This document shows, in pieces, positions 9,338-17,827 of a stretch of DNA of 64,000 nucleotides. Where the stretch lies: positions 1,341,614 through 1,405,613 of the forward strand of contig NZ_KV878783.1 of NCBI RefSeq assembly GCF_001890765.1. The letters run 5' to 3'. The stretch comes from Spirulina major PCC 6313. GTDB taxonomy: Bacteria > Cyanobacteriota > Cyanobacteriia > Cyanobacteriales > Spirulinaceae. How positions within the stretch are numbered: the stretch's first letter is position 1; every line of letters starts with the position of its first letter. The translations under genes and the position numbers were made by a program. The notes beneath the pieces are model-generated. The model saw only the letters and a program-made list of their open reading frames with translations, was not told where the DNA came from and did not search any database.

Positions 9338-9407
9338 TCCCTAACCCTTCTCCCACGGGAGCAGGAAGCGAAAAGCCCTCGCCTGAGGGAGAGGGTTGGG
9401 TGAGGGA
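9338..9407. repeat. dispersed G-rich palindromic repeat, copy 1
   Basis: A CCCTAACCCTTCTCCC-type half faces a GGGAGAGGGTTGGGTGAGGG half, allowing a long imperfect hairpin. Related copies occur at 28224-28262 and 58230-58266. It fills the gap between the exporter gene and the phosphatase gene and may act as a transcription boundary. Confidence 0.6.
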
Positions 9408-9434
9408 TTCAGATTCATTCAAAAACACGCGATA

Positions 9435-10358
9435 ATGAAACCCGCTGCCGCGCTTACTGAACTCATGCCTACGTTGCCCACTGCCCGCGAACTCTTTACC
9501 ACCCTGCTGCCCCAACTGCGCATTGCGGCCAACTATGCCCGTGAAATTCAAAGCCGGATAGTGGCTCAACCGGAAAAAGGCACGTCGGATAATTTTTTCT
9601 CCACCGCCCTCACCGATGCGGATCTCTCGGTGCAAACCTTCATTGAAGTGTCGCTCTTGAGTCAATTTCCCCAGGTGCGCTTCTATGGCGAAGAACATGC
9701 CCAATCCTACAACACCAAATATTTTCGGGGCATCGACCTCGGCACAGAGCCGGGGGATTATCTGATCACCCTTGATCCCATTGATGGAACGCGCTGGTAT
9801 ATGGACGGCACGGATAACTATCAAATTGTCTTGACGGTGTTGGATCAGGATGATTATCTCGGCGTGTTGATTGTCAGCCCGGCGACCCAAGATTATTTTT
9901 GTACCCTGCGGGGGGAGGGGTGTCAGTGGGGAACGTTGAGCATGGGTTTAGATGATTTAATTCCGGTTTACATGGATTTGTCAGAACCGAAAGTGTATAT
10001 TTCCTGGGGGATGGAAGCGATCGCGCCCCATCTTCCCCCCGCCTATCAAGCCGTCCGCAGCCGCGACTACACCACCACCAACCCCCGCCCCAACTTCAGC
10101 CGCATCCTGCGGGGCGATCTCTGCGGGGCGGTGCTGCGGGCCGGGAAATGGCTCGATGGGGCGGCGTTGGCGTTTTCGGTGCGGGAAATGGGGGGCGTGG
10201 TGACGCTCCATGATGGCTCGCCTGTGCCGCCGATGTCGAGTTGTGAGGAATATCAATTGCCGGGGTTGGTGGTGGCCTATCGCCCTGAGGTTCACGCTGA
10301 TTTGTTGCAAGCGGTGCAAGCGAGTCAGGCGGCGGGTGATCTTGCAGAGCAGGAGTAA
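9435..10358 (+). CDS. inositol monophosphatase-family protein (FIG superfamily)
   Basis: A 307-residue metal-dependent sugar/inositol phosphatase-family protein. Family signatures are GEEH near residue 86, the metal-binding DPIDGTR near 114-120, and a C-terminal LDGAAL followed by EMGG. Members dephosphorylate inositol phosphate, fructose bisphosphate, PAP or histidinol phosphate. This one does not let me choose, because the extended segment between the two metal motifs is not typical of SuhB. The start at the Met of MKPAAAL avoids an upstream extension into the preceding repeat. The methyltransferase that follows begins six bases after its stop, so the two are probably cotranscribed and may share a pathway. 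Confidence 0.85.
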   Translation: MKPAAALTELMPTLPTARELFTTLLPQLRIAANYAREIQSRIVAQPEKGTSDNFFSTALTDADLSVQTFIEVSLLSQFPQVRFYGEEHAQSYNTKYFRGIDLGTEPGDYLITLDPIDGTRWYMDGTDNYQIVLTVLDQDDYLGVLIVSPATQDYFCTLRGEGCQWGTLSMGLDDLIPVYMDLSEPKVYISWGMEAIAPHLPPAYQAVRSRDYTTTNPRPNFSRILRGDLCGAVLRAGKWLDGAALAFSVREMGGVVTLHDGSPVPPMSSCEEYQLPGLVVAYRPEVHADLLQAVQASQAAGDLAEQE

Positions 10359-10364
10359 GCAGAC

Positions 10365-11384
10365 ATGGCGATCGCAACGCAGATTAATCCAGAGTTTTAT
10401 CGGGTCTTTTCCCCGGCGCAAGTGCGGGAAATCATCGCACATTTAAAGCGCGATCGCGCCATTCCCTTTAAATTTTTCTATCAGGGCAAACTGGTCGAAG
10501 CCTGGGAAGCGTTAAATGTGCAACAAGACCAAGCCCCGATCAGCAGTGCCAAAACTGACGAGGCATTTTTAAAACGGGTTTGCATCCATCTCTTTCAAAC
10601 GGAAACAGGATGCGATCGCTGGAACCTAATCGACATCGGCGCGGGCAATCCTCAACTGGTGCGGAAATTGGTGGGGACATTTCTCGAAAATCATTGCCTC
10701 AACACCTACGTGGCCCTGGACATTAGCCCCGATCTCCTCACCCTTTCAGAAACCACCCTCACCACTTGGTTCCCAACCTTGCCTTGGCGCGGTCAACAGT
10801 GGGATTTTGAACGCGACCCGATGCCGGAAGCGATCGCTTCCTATCGCCAGACTCCCCAAGCAGCTTCAAATCTTTACCTCTATCTCGGCGGCACGTTCTG
10901 CAATGTGGGCGATCGCATCGCCGTCCTCAAAAATATCGCCGCCGGGATGGAGCCGGGCGAATGGCTCTGCATCAGCTTTAGTGTTGATTTTCGCGATGCG
11001 GGCCCCCGTGAATTTGACCCTACCCACCACATATCCCACCAAGCCAGCCAATTCATCCTCAACAGCTTCGGCATTCACCCAGACCACGCTGAAATTGTCG
11101 GCTATTTTGACCCCGATTGGAGCGGCTACAAAACTGACATTCGCCTCCAGGCTGATTATCAACTTCGGGTTGATTATCCAGACGGAGAACAGGACGCGAT
11201 CGCCTTCCAGGCCGGCGACGCGATCAACATCTATCGCTTCTTTTCCTATGGGATCGAACCCGACACCAGCGCCCCTCAGATCCTCGCCGACTTCCAAACC
11301 GCCGGCCTCGAAATCCTCTCCTACCGCATCGAAGCCCTCCTCTCCCGCGCCATGATCGTCTGTTGTCGAACCGGGGCGGGTTAA
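10365..11384 (+). CDS. EgtD-like SAM-dependent methyltransferase
   Basis: A 339-residue protein of the histidine-specific methyltransferase superfamily (EgtD-like). The SAM-binding region reads LIDIGAGN near residue 89, followed by YVALDISPDLL, and LYLGGTFCN matches the segment after strand 4 of EgtD. EgtD makes hercynine from histidine for ergothioneine, but no EgtB partner is in this window and cyanobacterial relatives can act on other substrates, so I do not name the product. Tight linkage to the upstream phosphatase (six-base gap) suggests one pathway. Family confident, substrate unknown. Confidence 0.85.
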   Translation: MAIATQINPEFYRVFSPAQVREIIAHLKRDRAIPFKFFYQGKLVEAWEALNVQQDQAPISSAKTDEAFLKRVCIHLFQTETGCDRWNLIDIGAGNPQLVRKLVGTFLENHCLNTYVALDISPDLLTLSETTLTTWFPTLPWRGQQWDFERDPMPEAIASYRQTPQAASNLYLYLGGTFCNVGDRIAVLKNIAAGMEPGEWLCISFSVDFRDAGPREFDPTHHISHQASQFILNSFGIHPDHAEIVGYFDPDWSGYKTDIRLQADYQLRVDYPDGEQDAIAFQAGDAINIYRFFSYGIEPDTSAPQILADFQTAGLEILSYRIEALLSRAMIVCCRTGAG

Positions 11385-11620
11385 TGGTTAACGCTGCGCC
11401 CGCTGATATAGCGATCGCGTCCCTGTTGTTTGGTGCTGTGAGCGAAAGACTCAGGATTCGCCCCTTGTTTGAGATATACCTTAAGCGGTGGGTTACGGTG
11501 GATTGCTAAATTGCGGTGATAGCGGGGGTTTAAGCCGTCTAATCCACCCTACGATCGCGCCTCATTTTGGCTGGGCCATGGCATTGGTGTGAGACCCAAG
11601 AGCCAGGGTGCGATCGCGCT

Positions 11621-12682
11621 TTACTTGCGTTCTGGGTGGTCACTTTCGGGTAAAAAAGCGCCCAATTGATTGATTTTGCTGATCATTTGGATCAGGCGGG
11701 CCGCGTCCTTTTGGTTGAATTCAAACTGTAAGCGGGGTAAATGGAGTGTGCCGTCATCCTGTTCTGCGGGGAGTGCGGTGCATTTTTCGATCGTGCCCTG
11801 CACTAAAATGTCGCTAAACTCACGGTTGAGAAATGCGATCGCATCGTCGGCTAGTTCACTATTCAAGCGCATCACAAACTTGTGATCCACATAGCGGCTC
11901 GAATGATAAACCCGATAAAAGCGGTTAATCACCCCACAGGCGAGATCCAGATCATCGGTAATTGTGTAGATGCTGGGGTCATCGGGGCTGATTAAGCCTT
12001 CCCGCAGCAGGTGTTCGCGGATATGGTCGTCGAGGGAATTCCAATAGTCGCTACCCGGTTCATTGATCAACACCACTGGGGCGGGGCCATATTTCCCCGT
12101 TTGCAAGAGGGTCAAACTCTCAAAGGCTTCGTCTAACGTGCCAAATCCACCGGGAAATAAAGCGATCGCATCACTTTCCCGCAGGAAAAACAGCTTCCGC
12201 GTGAAGAAATATTTAAAGCTCATCAGCTTGTCATCCCCAGCAATGTACGCATTCGCCCCTTGCTCAAAGGGAAGCTGAATATTTAAACCAAAAGACTGCT
12301 CACGGCCTGCGCCTTCATTGCCCGCCGCCATGATGCCATCCCCCGCGCCGGTAATCACCATAAACCCCTGTTGGGTCATGCGGTGGGCAAAATCCACAGC
12401 CATCTTATAAATGGGTTGATCCGCCGGGGTACGGGCCGAGCCGAAAATACTCACTTTGCGAATGTGGCGATGGGGATAGAAGACCTGGAAACCACCTTCA
12501 AGGTCTTCCATCGCAGCGGTGAGAATTTTCCAATCGAGGCGATCCACCTGTTCCTCAGTGAGCCGGAGGATCACATTCAGAGCACGTTTAACATATTTTT
12601 GATGCTGGAGCTTGTCCCAGCGATCGAGCAGTGTAGTGAGAGCATGGCTCAGATCGTCGGGGGCTGCGTCTGGAGTAACCAT
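11621..12682 (-). CDS. LOG-family (Rossmann-fold nucleotide-binding) protein
   Basis: A 353-residue protein whose central part carries the LOG signatures GSART, GFMVITGAGDGIM and PGGFGTLDEAFE. LOG enzymes are nucleoside 5'-monophosphate phosphoribohydrolases; some make cytokinins and many bacterial ones are uncharacterised. This protein is longer than the roughly 200-residue canonical LOG, with about 100 extra N-terminal and 60 extra C-terminal residues, as in the long cyanobacterial form. It was formerly mislabelled lysine decarboxylase. It lies on the same strand as trxA but 170 bases downstream of it, separated by a strong hairpin. Confidence 0.88.
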   Translation of the reverse strand: MVTPDAAPDDLSHALTTLLDRWDKLQHQKYVKRALNVILRLTEEQVDRLDWKILTAAMEDLEGGFQVFYPHRHIRKVSIFGSARTPADQPIYKMAVDFAHRMTQQGFMVITGAGDGIMAAGNEGAGREQSFGLNIQLPFEQGANAYIAGDDKLMSFKYFFTRKLFFLRESDAIALFPGGFGTLDEAFESLTLLQTGKYGPAPVVLINEPGSDYWNSLDDHIREHLLREGLISPDDPSIYTITDDLDLACGVINRFYRVYHSSRYVDHKFVMRLNSELADDAIAFLNREFSDILVQGTIEKCTALPAEQDDGTLHLPRLQFEFNQKDAARLIQMISKINQLGAFLPESDHPERK

Positions 12683-12781
12683 AGGAGCGAGGAGGGAGTA
12701 AGGTGATCTATTTTACCGGAATTCCGGACGGGAATTGAAAGATCGCCGCTGCTCCGCGACTCTGAGGTGTTACGCCCTAAA

Positions 12782-12813
12782 CCAAACCCCTCTGGGTTGA
12801 AAGAGGGGTTTGG
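12782..12813. terminator. hairpin downstream of trxA, probable terminator or boundary
   Basis: CCAAACCCCTCT at 12782-12793 pairs perfectly with AGAGGGGTTTGG at 12802-12813 across an 8-base loop. It lies between trxA and the LOG gene. There is no long T run on either side, so it is a weaker intrinsic terminator call. Confidence 0.5.
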
Positions 12814-12852
12814 CTCAGGGGTGCGATCGCTTGCAAGTCTGAACAGCAATGT

Positions 12853-13170
12853 TTAAAGATATTTTTCGAGGGTACTGGCTAGAGTCGTTTTCGGAACCGC
12901 CCCAACCACCATATCAACACGCTGACCTTCTTTGAAGATCATCAACGTGGGAATACTCCGAATCCCATATTGACTTGCCACAGCAGGGTTCTCATCGGTA
13001 TTGAGTTTGACCACTTTTACTTTGCCATCATATTGTTGAGCAATTTCGTCAACGACGGGAGCAACCATTCGGCAGGGCCCACACCAAGGTGCCCAAAAGT
13101 CAACAAGGACGGGAATGTCGCAATCTAATACAACGGCTTTAAATTCTTGATCTGTAACTGGTTCGGTCAT
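12853..13170 (-). CDS. trxA: thioredoxin
   Basis: A 105-residue classical thioredoxin with the redox site WCGPC, the surrounding [15 protein letters not shown] context, the cis-proline segment SIPTLMIF and the usual C-terminal amphipathic helix. It reduces disulfides in target enzymes and receives electrons from thioredoxin reductases. The full length matches the m-type/TrxA group. The Yfr1 small RNA gene is upstream on the same strand, a neighbourhood also known in marine picocyanobacteria. Confidence 0.97.
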   Translation of the reverse strand: MTEPVTDQEFKAVVLDCDIPVLVDFWAPWCGPCRMVAPVVDEIAQQYDGKVKVVKLNTDENPAVASQYGIRSIPTLMIFKEGQRVDMVVGAVPKTTLASTLEKYL

Positions 13171-13380
13171 TGGGTTGGGATTCCTTTACCGGTCTATCAT
13201 TATACTGGGTAATTCTAACATAGTAAAAGCACCCATTCCTCCATATCTTAGGGAACTGATTTGAACGTTAACACGATTGTGTTTCTTAAGACTTGGAGCG
13301 TTGCGTTTGCCGGGTTAAGCAACCCTAGGGCATTCGGCGGTGGGGATTGAGGGGTGGCGGAGAGAACGGAGCATGGCACG

Positions 13381-13447
13381 AAAAAACCGCCCAATCGCTT
13401 GGGCGGGAAAGTGGTGTGAGGAGTGAACGGAAACTTTCGTCTCCGCA
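13381..13447 (-). ncRNA. yfr1: Yfr1 regulatory small RNA
   Basis: Read on the minus strand, the segment has three parts. First is a hairpin CGGAGAC-GAAA-GUUUCCG. Then comes an unpaired stretch containing ACUCCUCACACC, the conserved core of cyanobacterial Yfr1. Last is a strong terminator, CCGCCCAA-GCGA-UUGGGCGG followed by six U. Order, length (about 67 nt) and the trxA neighbourhood all fit Yfr1. Its known role is antisense pairing of the CU-rich core with mRNAs such as outer-membrane porins, and it is needed under several stresses. A -10-like TACAAT lies just upstream (13455-13460 on the plus strand as ATTGTA). Confidence 0.92.
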
Positions 13448-13624
13448 CAATTCCATTGTAAGGTACTGCTTTAGTTTTGCCAGGTTTCGTTGATTAGATT
13501 GGGGGCGAAACGCTCAGGAGGACGCGATTGAGTTCGGGAATCTGTCTCTTATTTTTTCATGCGTTGTAGAGTGGCGTAGGGGTCAGGTTCAACTGATTCT
13601 TATTCTTTAGTCAATCTGTCTCAG

Positions 13625-15022
13625 TTATGCGATCGCAAACTTAACCACAAAGAGAACCGCCAACACCCACATCGCAACTTTGGTTTCTTGGAATTTGCCT
13701 TGCATGGCTTTGATGACCGGATAGGTAATCAACCCCACCGCCAGACCTTCAGCGATGGAATAGCTCAACGGCATAATCAAAATGGTTAAAAATGAGGGGA
13801 TCGACTCCGCCGGATCATCCCAACGAATATAGCGCAAACTGCCCGCCATTAAGACCCCCACAATCACCAACGCCGGAGCCGTGGCAAATCCCGGAATCGC
13901 CGCCAAGAGGGGAATAAACAAAATCGACAGGGCAAACAAAACCGCACTGCTCACCGCCGTTAAGCCGCTGCGCCCGCCTTCGGCGACACCGGACGCGGAT
14001 TCGATGTAGCTGGTGACAGTGGATGTGCCCAGGAGTGCGCCAGCGGTGGTGCCGATGGCATCGGCCATGAAGGCTTTATTCACGTTGGGAAATTCGCCCT
14101 CGTCATTAATGTAGCCGGCTTTGATGCCCAACCCGGTCAGGGTTCCCACGGTATCGAACAAGTCCACAAACAGGAAGACAAAAATCACCGAGACGAGTTG
14201 CCCAATGTTGATGCTGCCGAGTTGACCGATCCCGACAAAGGCCTGACCGATCAGGTCAACGGGAAGTTGGGGCAGGGCGACGAGGCCTTCCGGGGGGGAG
14301 GCAATGCCAAGAATCCAGCCTAAAATTGCGGTGGCGAGGATGCCCCAGAGCAGAGCACCTTTGACCCGACGCGCTACGAAGGCGGCGGTGATGAAGATAC
14401 CCGCGATCGCCATTAAGGTATTGGGATTACTCAGATCGCCGAGGGTGGTGATCGTGGCTTCGTAGGGGACGATTAGCCCCGCGCCGCCCACTTCAGTGCT
14501 GCCAGAAAGGGCGATGTAGGCGATGAATAGACCGATCCCGGCGGCAGTGGCGTGTTTGATGCATTCGGGAATGACGTTGACGATCTGGGCGCGAACATCC
14601 GTGAGGGTGAGCACGATGAAGATGATGCCTTCGATGAACACCGCTGCGAGGGCAACGCGCCAATCAACCCCCAGCCCAATCACGACGGAGAAGGCAAAGT
14701 AGGCGTTTAAGCCCATGCCGGGGGCGAGGGCGAAGGGAAAGTTGCCGTAGAGACCCATGATCAGGGTGGCGATCGCGGCGGATAGGGCCGTTGCGATCGC
14801 AATTTCACCAAACAGATCCCCGGATTCTTCGAGGAAAATCGCGTTGGAGAGAATCACCGGGTTGACGACCAAGATATAGGCCATGGTGAAGAAGGTTGTG
14901 ATCCCGGCCATCACTTCAGTGCGGACATCGGTTTGCAGTTCCGCGAGATGAAAAAATTTGCTTAACCCACGTTCCGGTTCCGGCGTGGGGGGTTGAGGGT
15001 GCGAGACGGAATCAGGAGTCAT
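13625..15022 (-). CDS. NCS2/AzgA-type purine permease
   Basis: A 465-residue polytopic protein of the AzgA-like nucleobase:cation symporter group (adenine/guanine/hypoxanthine uptake). Diagnostic stretches are the N-terminal EVMAGITTFFTMAYI followed by VNPVILS, the LVDLFDTVGTLTG-type central segment (VDLFDTVGTL), and TSYIESASGVAEGGRSG. About 12-14 membrane helices are evident. I start at MTPDSVS rather than six codons upstream. Purine specificity is inferred from the subfamily; no purine gene is adjacent. Yfr1 lies 178 bases downstream with its own promoter-like sequence. Confidence 0.9.
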   Translation of the reverse strand: MTPDSVSHPQPPTPEPERGLSKFFHLAELQTDVRTEVMAGITTFFTMAYILVVNPVILSNAIFLEESGDLFGEIAIATALSAAIATLIMGLYGNFPFALAPGMGLNAYFAFSVVIGLGVDWRVALAAVFIEGIIFIVLTLTDVRAQIVNVIPECIKHATAAGIGLFIAYIALSGSTEVGGAGLIVPYEATITTLGDLSNPNTLMAIAGIFITAAFVARRVKGALLWGILATAILGWILGIASPPEGLVALPQLPVDLIGQAFVGIGQLGSINIGQLVSVIFVFLFVDLFDTVGTLTGLGIKAGYINDEGEFPNVNKAFMADAIGTTAGALLGTSTVTSYIESASGVAEGGRSGLTAVSSAVLFALSILFIPLLAAIPGFATAPALVIVGVLMAGSLRYIRWDDPAESIPSFLTILIMPLSYSIAEGLAVGLITYPVIKAMQGKFQETKVAMWVLAVLFVVKFAIA

Positions 15023-15158
15023 ACGGCACAGAATCACCAAAATTTACAGGGGCAATTGTAAAGGGTTTGATGAAATTGCATAGTACGACAGATACAAAGT
15101 GCTCAAGATGGGGCGCGATCGCCCTTGAGATCCACCCCCATCTGGTTGGGTCTGCGAA

Positions 15159-16364
15159 TTAGTGAGAGGGGACGGTGCTGTAGTCGTAGCGAATCCCGGC
15201 CTGTTTGAGGCGGTTGATCGCTTCACCGAGGCGATCGCAATCAGCGATCAAACTCACCCGCACATAGCCTTCCCCCGCTTCCCCAAAGGCATTCCCCGGC
15301 GTGACCACCACCCCCGTTGTTTGCAGCAGATCCAGAGCGAAATCCGTCGAACTCATCCCCACCGAGCAGGGAATCCAGAGATACATCGTCGCCTTCGTCG
15401 GAGCCACAGACCAGCCCAACTCACCCAACCCCGCGATCACAAAATCCCGCCGTTCCTGATAGCGACGCTGGGCCCGTTGCACATATTCATCCGGCAACTG
15501 CAACGCCGTTTGAGCAGCGGCCTGAATCGCGGAGAAAATCCCATAATCCAGGTTTGTTTTTAACGTGCGTAACCCCTGAATCACCTGGGCATTGCCCACC
15601 ACAAACCCCACACGCCAACCCGCCATGTTGTAGGTTTTCGACAGGGTATGAAACTCCACACCGATTTCCTTCGCGCCGGGAATTTCCAGCAAGCTCGTGG
15701 GTTGATAGCCATCAAACGCCAATTCTGCATAACACAGATCATGCACCAGCAAGATTTCATAATGCCGCGCAAATTTAACGATTTCTTCAAAAAATTCGCG
15801 GGGGGCGGTGGCGGTGGTGGGATTGTTCGGATAGTTGAAATAGAGAATCTTGGCGCGGCGGGCCTGCTCTTCCGGGATGCGGCTCAGGTCGATCAGCCAA
15901 TCTTGGGCGGCGTTGAGTTCCATCGTGGCGATCTCAGCCCCGGCAATCATCGGCCCGCGAAAATGAGCCGGATAGGCCGGACTGGGCACTAGCACCACAT
16001 CCCCCGGATTCACGTAGGCGAGGGCGAGGTGGGTTAAGCCTTCTTTTGACCCCAAGAGCGGCAGGGCTTCGCTATCGGGGTCAAGATCGACACTGTAGCA
16101 GCGTTTATACCAGCGAGCGATCGCATCTCGAAAATCCCCCGTTCCTTCAAAGGGCGGATACCCATGCACCAACGGATTCTCAAACGCCGCCGTCGCTGCC
16201 TCAATCACCGGCCGGGGAGCCATCCCATCCGGGTTCCCCATCCCCAAATCAATCAGATCCAAACCCTGCTCACGGGCGCGGGCTTTTAATTCGTCCAAGC
16301 GAGCAAACACGTAAGGCGGTAATGCACTTAACCGATCAGCCGGGGTAATCCAATTGTCACGCAT
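15159..16364 (-). CDS. class I/II PLP-dependent aminotransferase
   Basis: A 401-residue fold-type I aminotransferase. The PLP-lysine motif is HTLSKTYNMAGWRVGF with Lys near residue 238. LIDLGMGNPDG at the N-terminus and FNYPNNPT are typical of the alanine/aspartate/LL-diaminopimelate group. The closest style I recognise is AlaC-like or the cyanobacterial enzyme usually labelled aspartate aminotransferase, but substrate preference is not readable. It lies between hpd and the purine permease on the minus strand, with 50 bases to hpd and 136 to the permease. Confidence 0.88.
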   Translation of the reverse strand: MRDNWITPADRLSALPPYVFARLDELKARAREQGLDLIDLGMGNPDGMAPRPVIEAATAAFENPLVHGYPPFEGTGDFRDAIARWYKRCYSVDLDPDSEALPLLGSKEGLTHLALAYVNPGDVVLVPSPAYPAHFRGPMIAGAEIATMELNAAQDWLIDLSRIPEEQARRAKILYFNYPNNPTTATAPREFFEEIVKFARHYEILLVHDLCYAELAFDGYQPTSLLEIPGAKEIGVEFHTLSKTYNMAGWRVGFVVGNAQVIQGLRTLKTNLDYGIFSAIQAAAQTALQLPDEYVQRAQRRYQERRDFVIAGLGELGWSVAPTKATMYLWIPCSVGMSSTDFALDLLQTTGVVVTPGNAFGEAGEGYVRVSLIADCDRLGEAINRLKQAGIRYDYSTVPSH

Positions 16365-16414
16365 GGGCGAAGCTCAACAAAAATGCAAAGGGGAAAGTTT
16401 GTAAAACTTGTATT

Positions 16415-17428
16415 CTAGTTGCCTTTGCCCCGCGAAGCAATTGCCGGCTGCTGTTGTTGGTGCGCTTCGATCGCTTCAAATAAGGCCTGAAAATTACCCT
16501 CTCCAAATCCCTGGGCCTGATCCCGCCGTTCAATCAGCTCCAAGAAAAAGGTGAGTTGATCAAAAATCGGCTGGGTGAAAATTTGCAGCAGGAGGGTGTT
16601 GGGGCTGGGGCGATCAACGAGAATTTGTGCGGCCCGAATCGCCTGCCAATCCTCAGCACTGAGGGGCAAGTGGGGATATTTTTCCTGCACGGTGGCGTAG
16701 TACTGGGTTGGCACGGAAAGAAACTGTACCCCAGCCTTGCGGAGGCGTTGGGTCATCGGCAAGATAGCGGCAGGGGCGAGGGCGATATGCTGCACGCCGG
16801 GGCCGCCGTTGTGGTGGAGGAAGTCTTGGATTTGGGAATGGGCGGTGCTGGGTTCGTTGATGGGGAGTTGCAGGCCGGTGTCGGGATGGGTGAGGACTTG
16901 GGAATGGAGACCGGAGGTATGGGTGCGAATGTCAAAGCGTTGTTGGGGGACGAGGCCAAAGACGGCTTGATACCAAGCGACAGCGGCGTTGAGTTCGCCT
17001 TGGGGGACATTGAGGACGATGTGATCGATGGTGAGGGGGGTGGTTTGGCGGGGCAGTGGGGGCGGCAGGGTGGGCAGGAGGGGATGGCGGAGGCCCCAGG
17101 GGGTGACGAGGGTGGGGGCGCTGCTGTAGGGGGTGGGGTGAATCTGGCCGCCGTGGGCTTGGGCGCGGGCGAGGATTGCGTCGGGGTCGGGGACGGTGAG
17201 GGCGATCGCACTCACCCCAGGGCTATGGTGTTGAAGATAGGCCGCCACAGGGCTCTGGGGTGTTTGGGCCGAGGCAAGACGGAACCGCACCGTACCGCAC
17301 ACCACATCCCCGTTGATTGTGTCACCATCCACACGAATCGGCAGGGCCGTGAAGCCGAGTTTTTGGACAAACCAGGTTTGCCAGTAGCGTGCATCATGCA
17401 CATAAAACTGAACGTGATGAATCTGCAT
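16415..17428 (-). CDS. hpd: 4-hydroxyphenylpyruvate dioxygenase
   Basis: It converts 4-hydroxyphenylpyruvate to homogentisate, the head-group precursor of tocopherols in cyanobacteria. Two vicinal-oxygen-chelate halves are present. The iron ligands fit the His of TIDHIVLNV, the His of VQHIALAP and a C-terminal Glu in the FLELIERRD segment, followed by the characteristic GFGEGNFQALFEAIE tail. At 337 residues it matches the shorter cyanobacterial form. I start at MQIHHVQF, five codons into the open frame. It diverges from the DUF3082/dynamin operon. Confidence 0.92.
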   Translation of the reverse strand: MQIHHVQFYVHDARYWQTWFVQKLGFTALPIRVDGDTINGDVVCGTVRFRLASAQTPQSPVAAYLQHHSPGVSAIALTVPDPDAILARAQAHGGQIHPTPYSSAPTLVTPWGLRHPLLPTLPPPLPRQTTPLTIDHIVLNVPQGELNAAVAWYQAVFGLVPQQRFDIRTHTSGLHSQVLTHPDTGLQLPINEPSTAHSQIQDFLHHNGGPGVQHIALAPAAILPMTQRLRKAGVQFLSVPTQYYATVQEKYPHLPLSAEDWQAIRAAQILVDRPSPNTLLLQIFTQPIFDQLTFFLELIERRDQAQGFGEGNFQALFEAIEAHQQQQPAIASRGKGN

Positions 17429-17480
17429 TCGTTCTGACCTCATCCGGCATAGGTTTGCCCGTATTTTAAATGAATTGCTT

Positions 17481-17509
17481 TTGCGTTTCGGGATCGCCCC
17501 TTATAGAAT
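17481..17509 (+). promoter_or_regulatory. candidate sigma-70-type promoter for the DUF3082-dynamin operon
   Basis: TTGCGT at 17481-17486, a 17-base spacer and TAGAAT at 17504-17509. The distance to the ATG at 17533 implies a leader of under 20 bases. The spacing is ideal and the -10 matches five of six consensus bases; the -35 is only partial. Confidence 0.45.
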
Positions 17510-17532
17510 CGATGAAGAATCATTGATCAACC

Positions 17533-17826
17533 ATGACCCAACCTGCGCCTGATACTCCCGCCACCACACCCCTGCGCTGCATCACTGGGGCAGCGATCGC
17601 AAGCTCCCTCGGTACGGCCCTCTATTTTCTCACCTGCAATATTGCCAACACCTTCGCCGCCAAGCCCCTGCCCACGGTGAATGCGACGGCGATGAATCTC
17701 GCTGTCGCCGTGCGTACCCTCGTGGTGGGAGTCGCTACACTGGGGACAGCTGTTTTTGCGATCGCTGCCGTCGGCCTACTCGCGTTAGCGGTACAACTCC
17801 AATTCACCCGTCAACAGCAGCCGTAA
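17533..17826 (+). CDS. DUF3082 small membrane protein
   Basis: A 97-residue protein with two hydrophobic helices (about 20-42 and 58-88) separated by a short Pro-containing loop, resembling the cyanobacterial DUF3082 family. Function unknown. The stop codon is followed after one base by the ATG of the dynamin-like GTPase, so the two are almost certainly translated from one transcript. The membrane protein could help place the GTPase at a membrane; that is inference from linkage only. Confidence 0.75.
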   Translation: MTQPAPDTPATTPLRCITGAAIASSLGTALYFLTCNIANTFAAKPLPTVNATAMNLAVAVRTLVVGVATLGTAVFAIAAVGLLALAVQLQFTRQQQP

Positions 17827-17827
17827 G

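Noticed and set aside
8907-9890. 327-codon minus-strand open frame
   Set aside because: It lies opposite the ABC ATPase of the exporter and the phosphatase gene, both well supported; the protein has no family character.
11385-11620. possible tRNA or RNA gene between the methyltransferase and LOG genes
   Set aside because: No cloverleaf or GTTCGA loop found; only a GGTGGATT/AATCCACC inverted repeat (11497-11504 with 11541-11548).
16556-17437. 293-codon plus-strand open frame
   Set aside because: It lies entirely opposite hpd; Gly/Val-rich composition is typical of the complement of GC-rich coding DNA.
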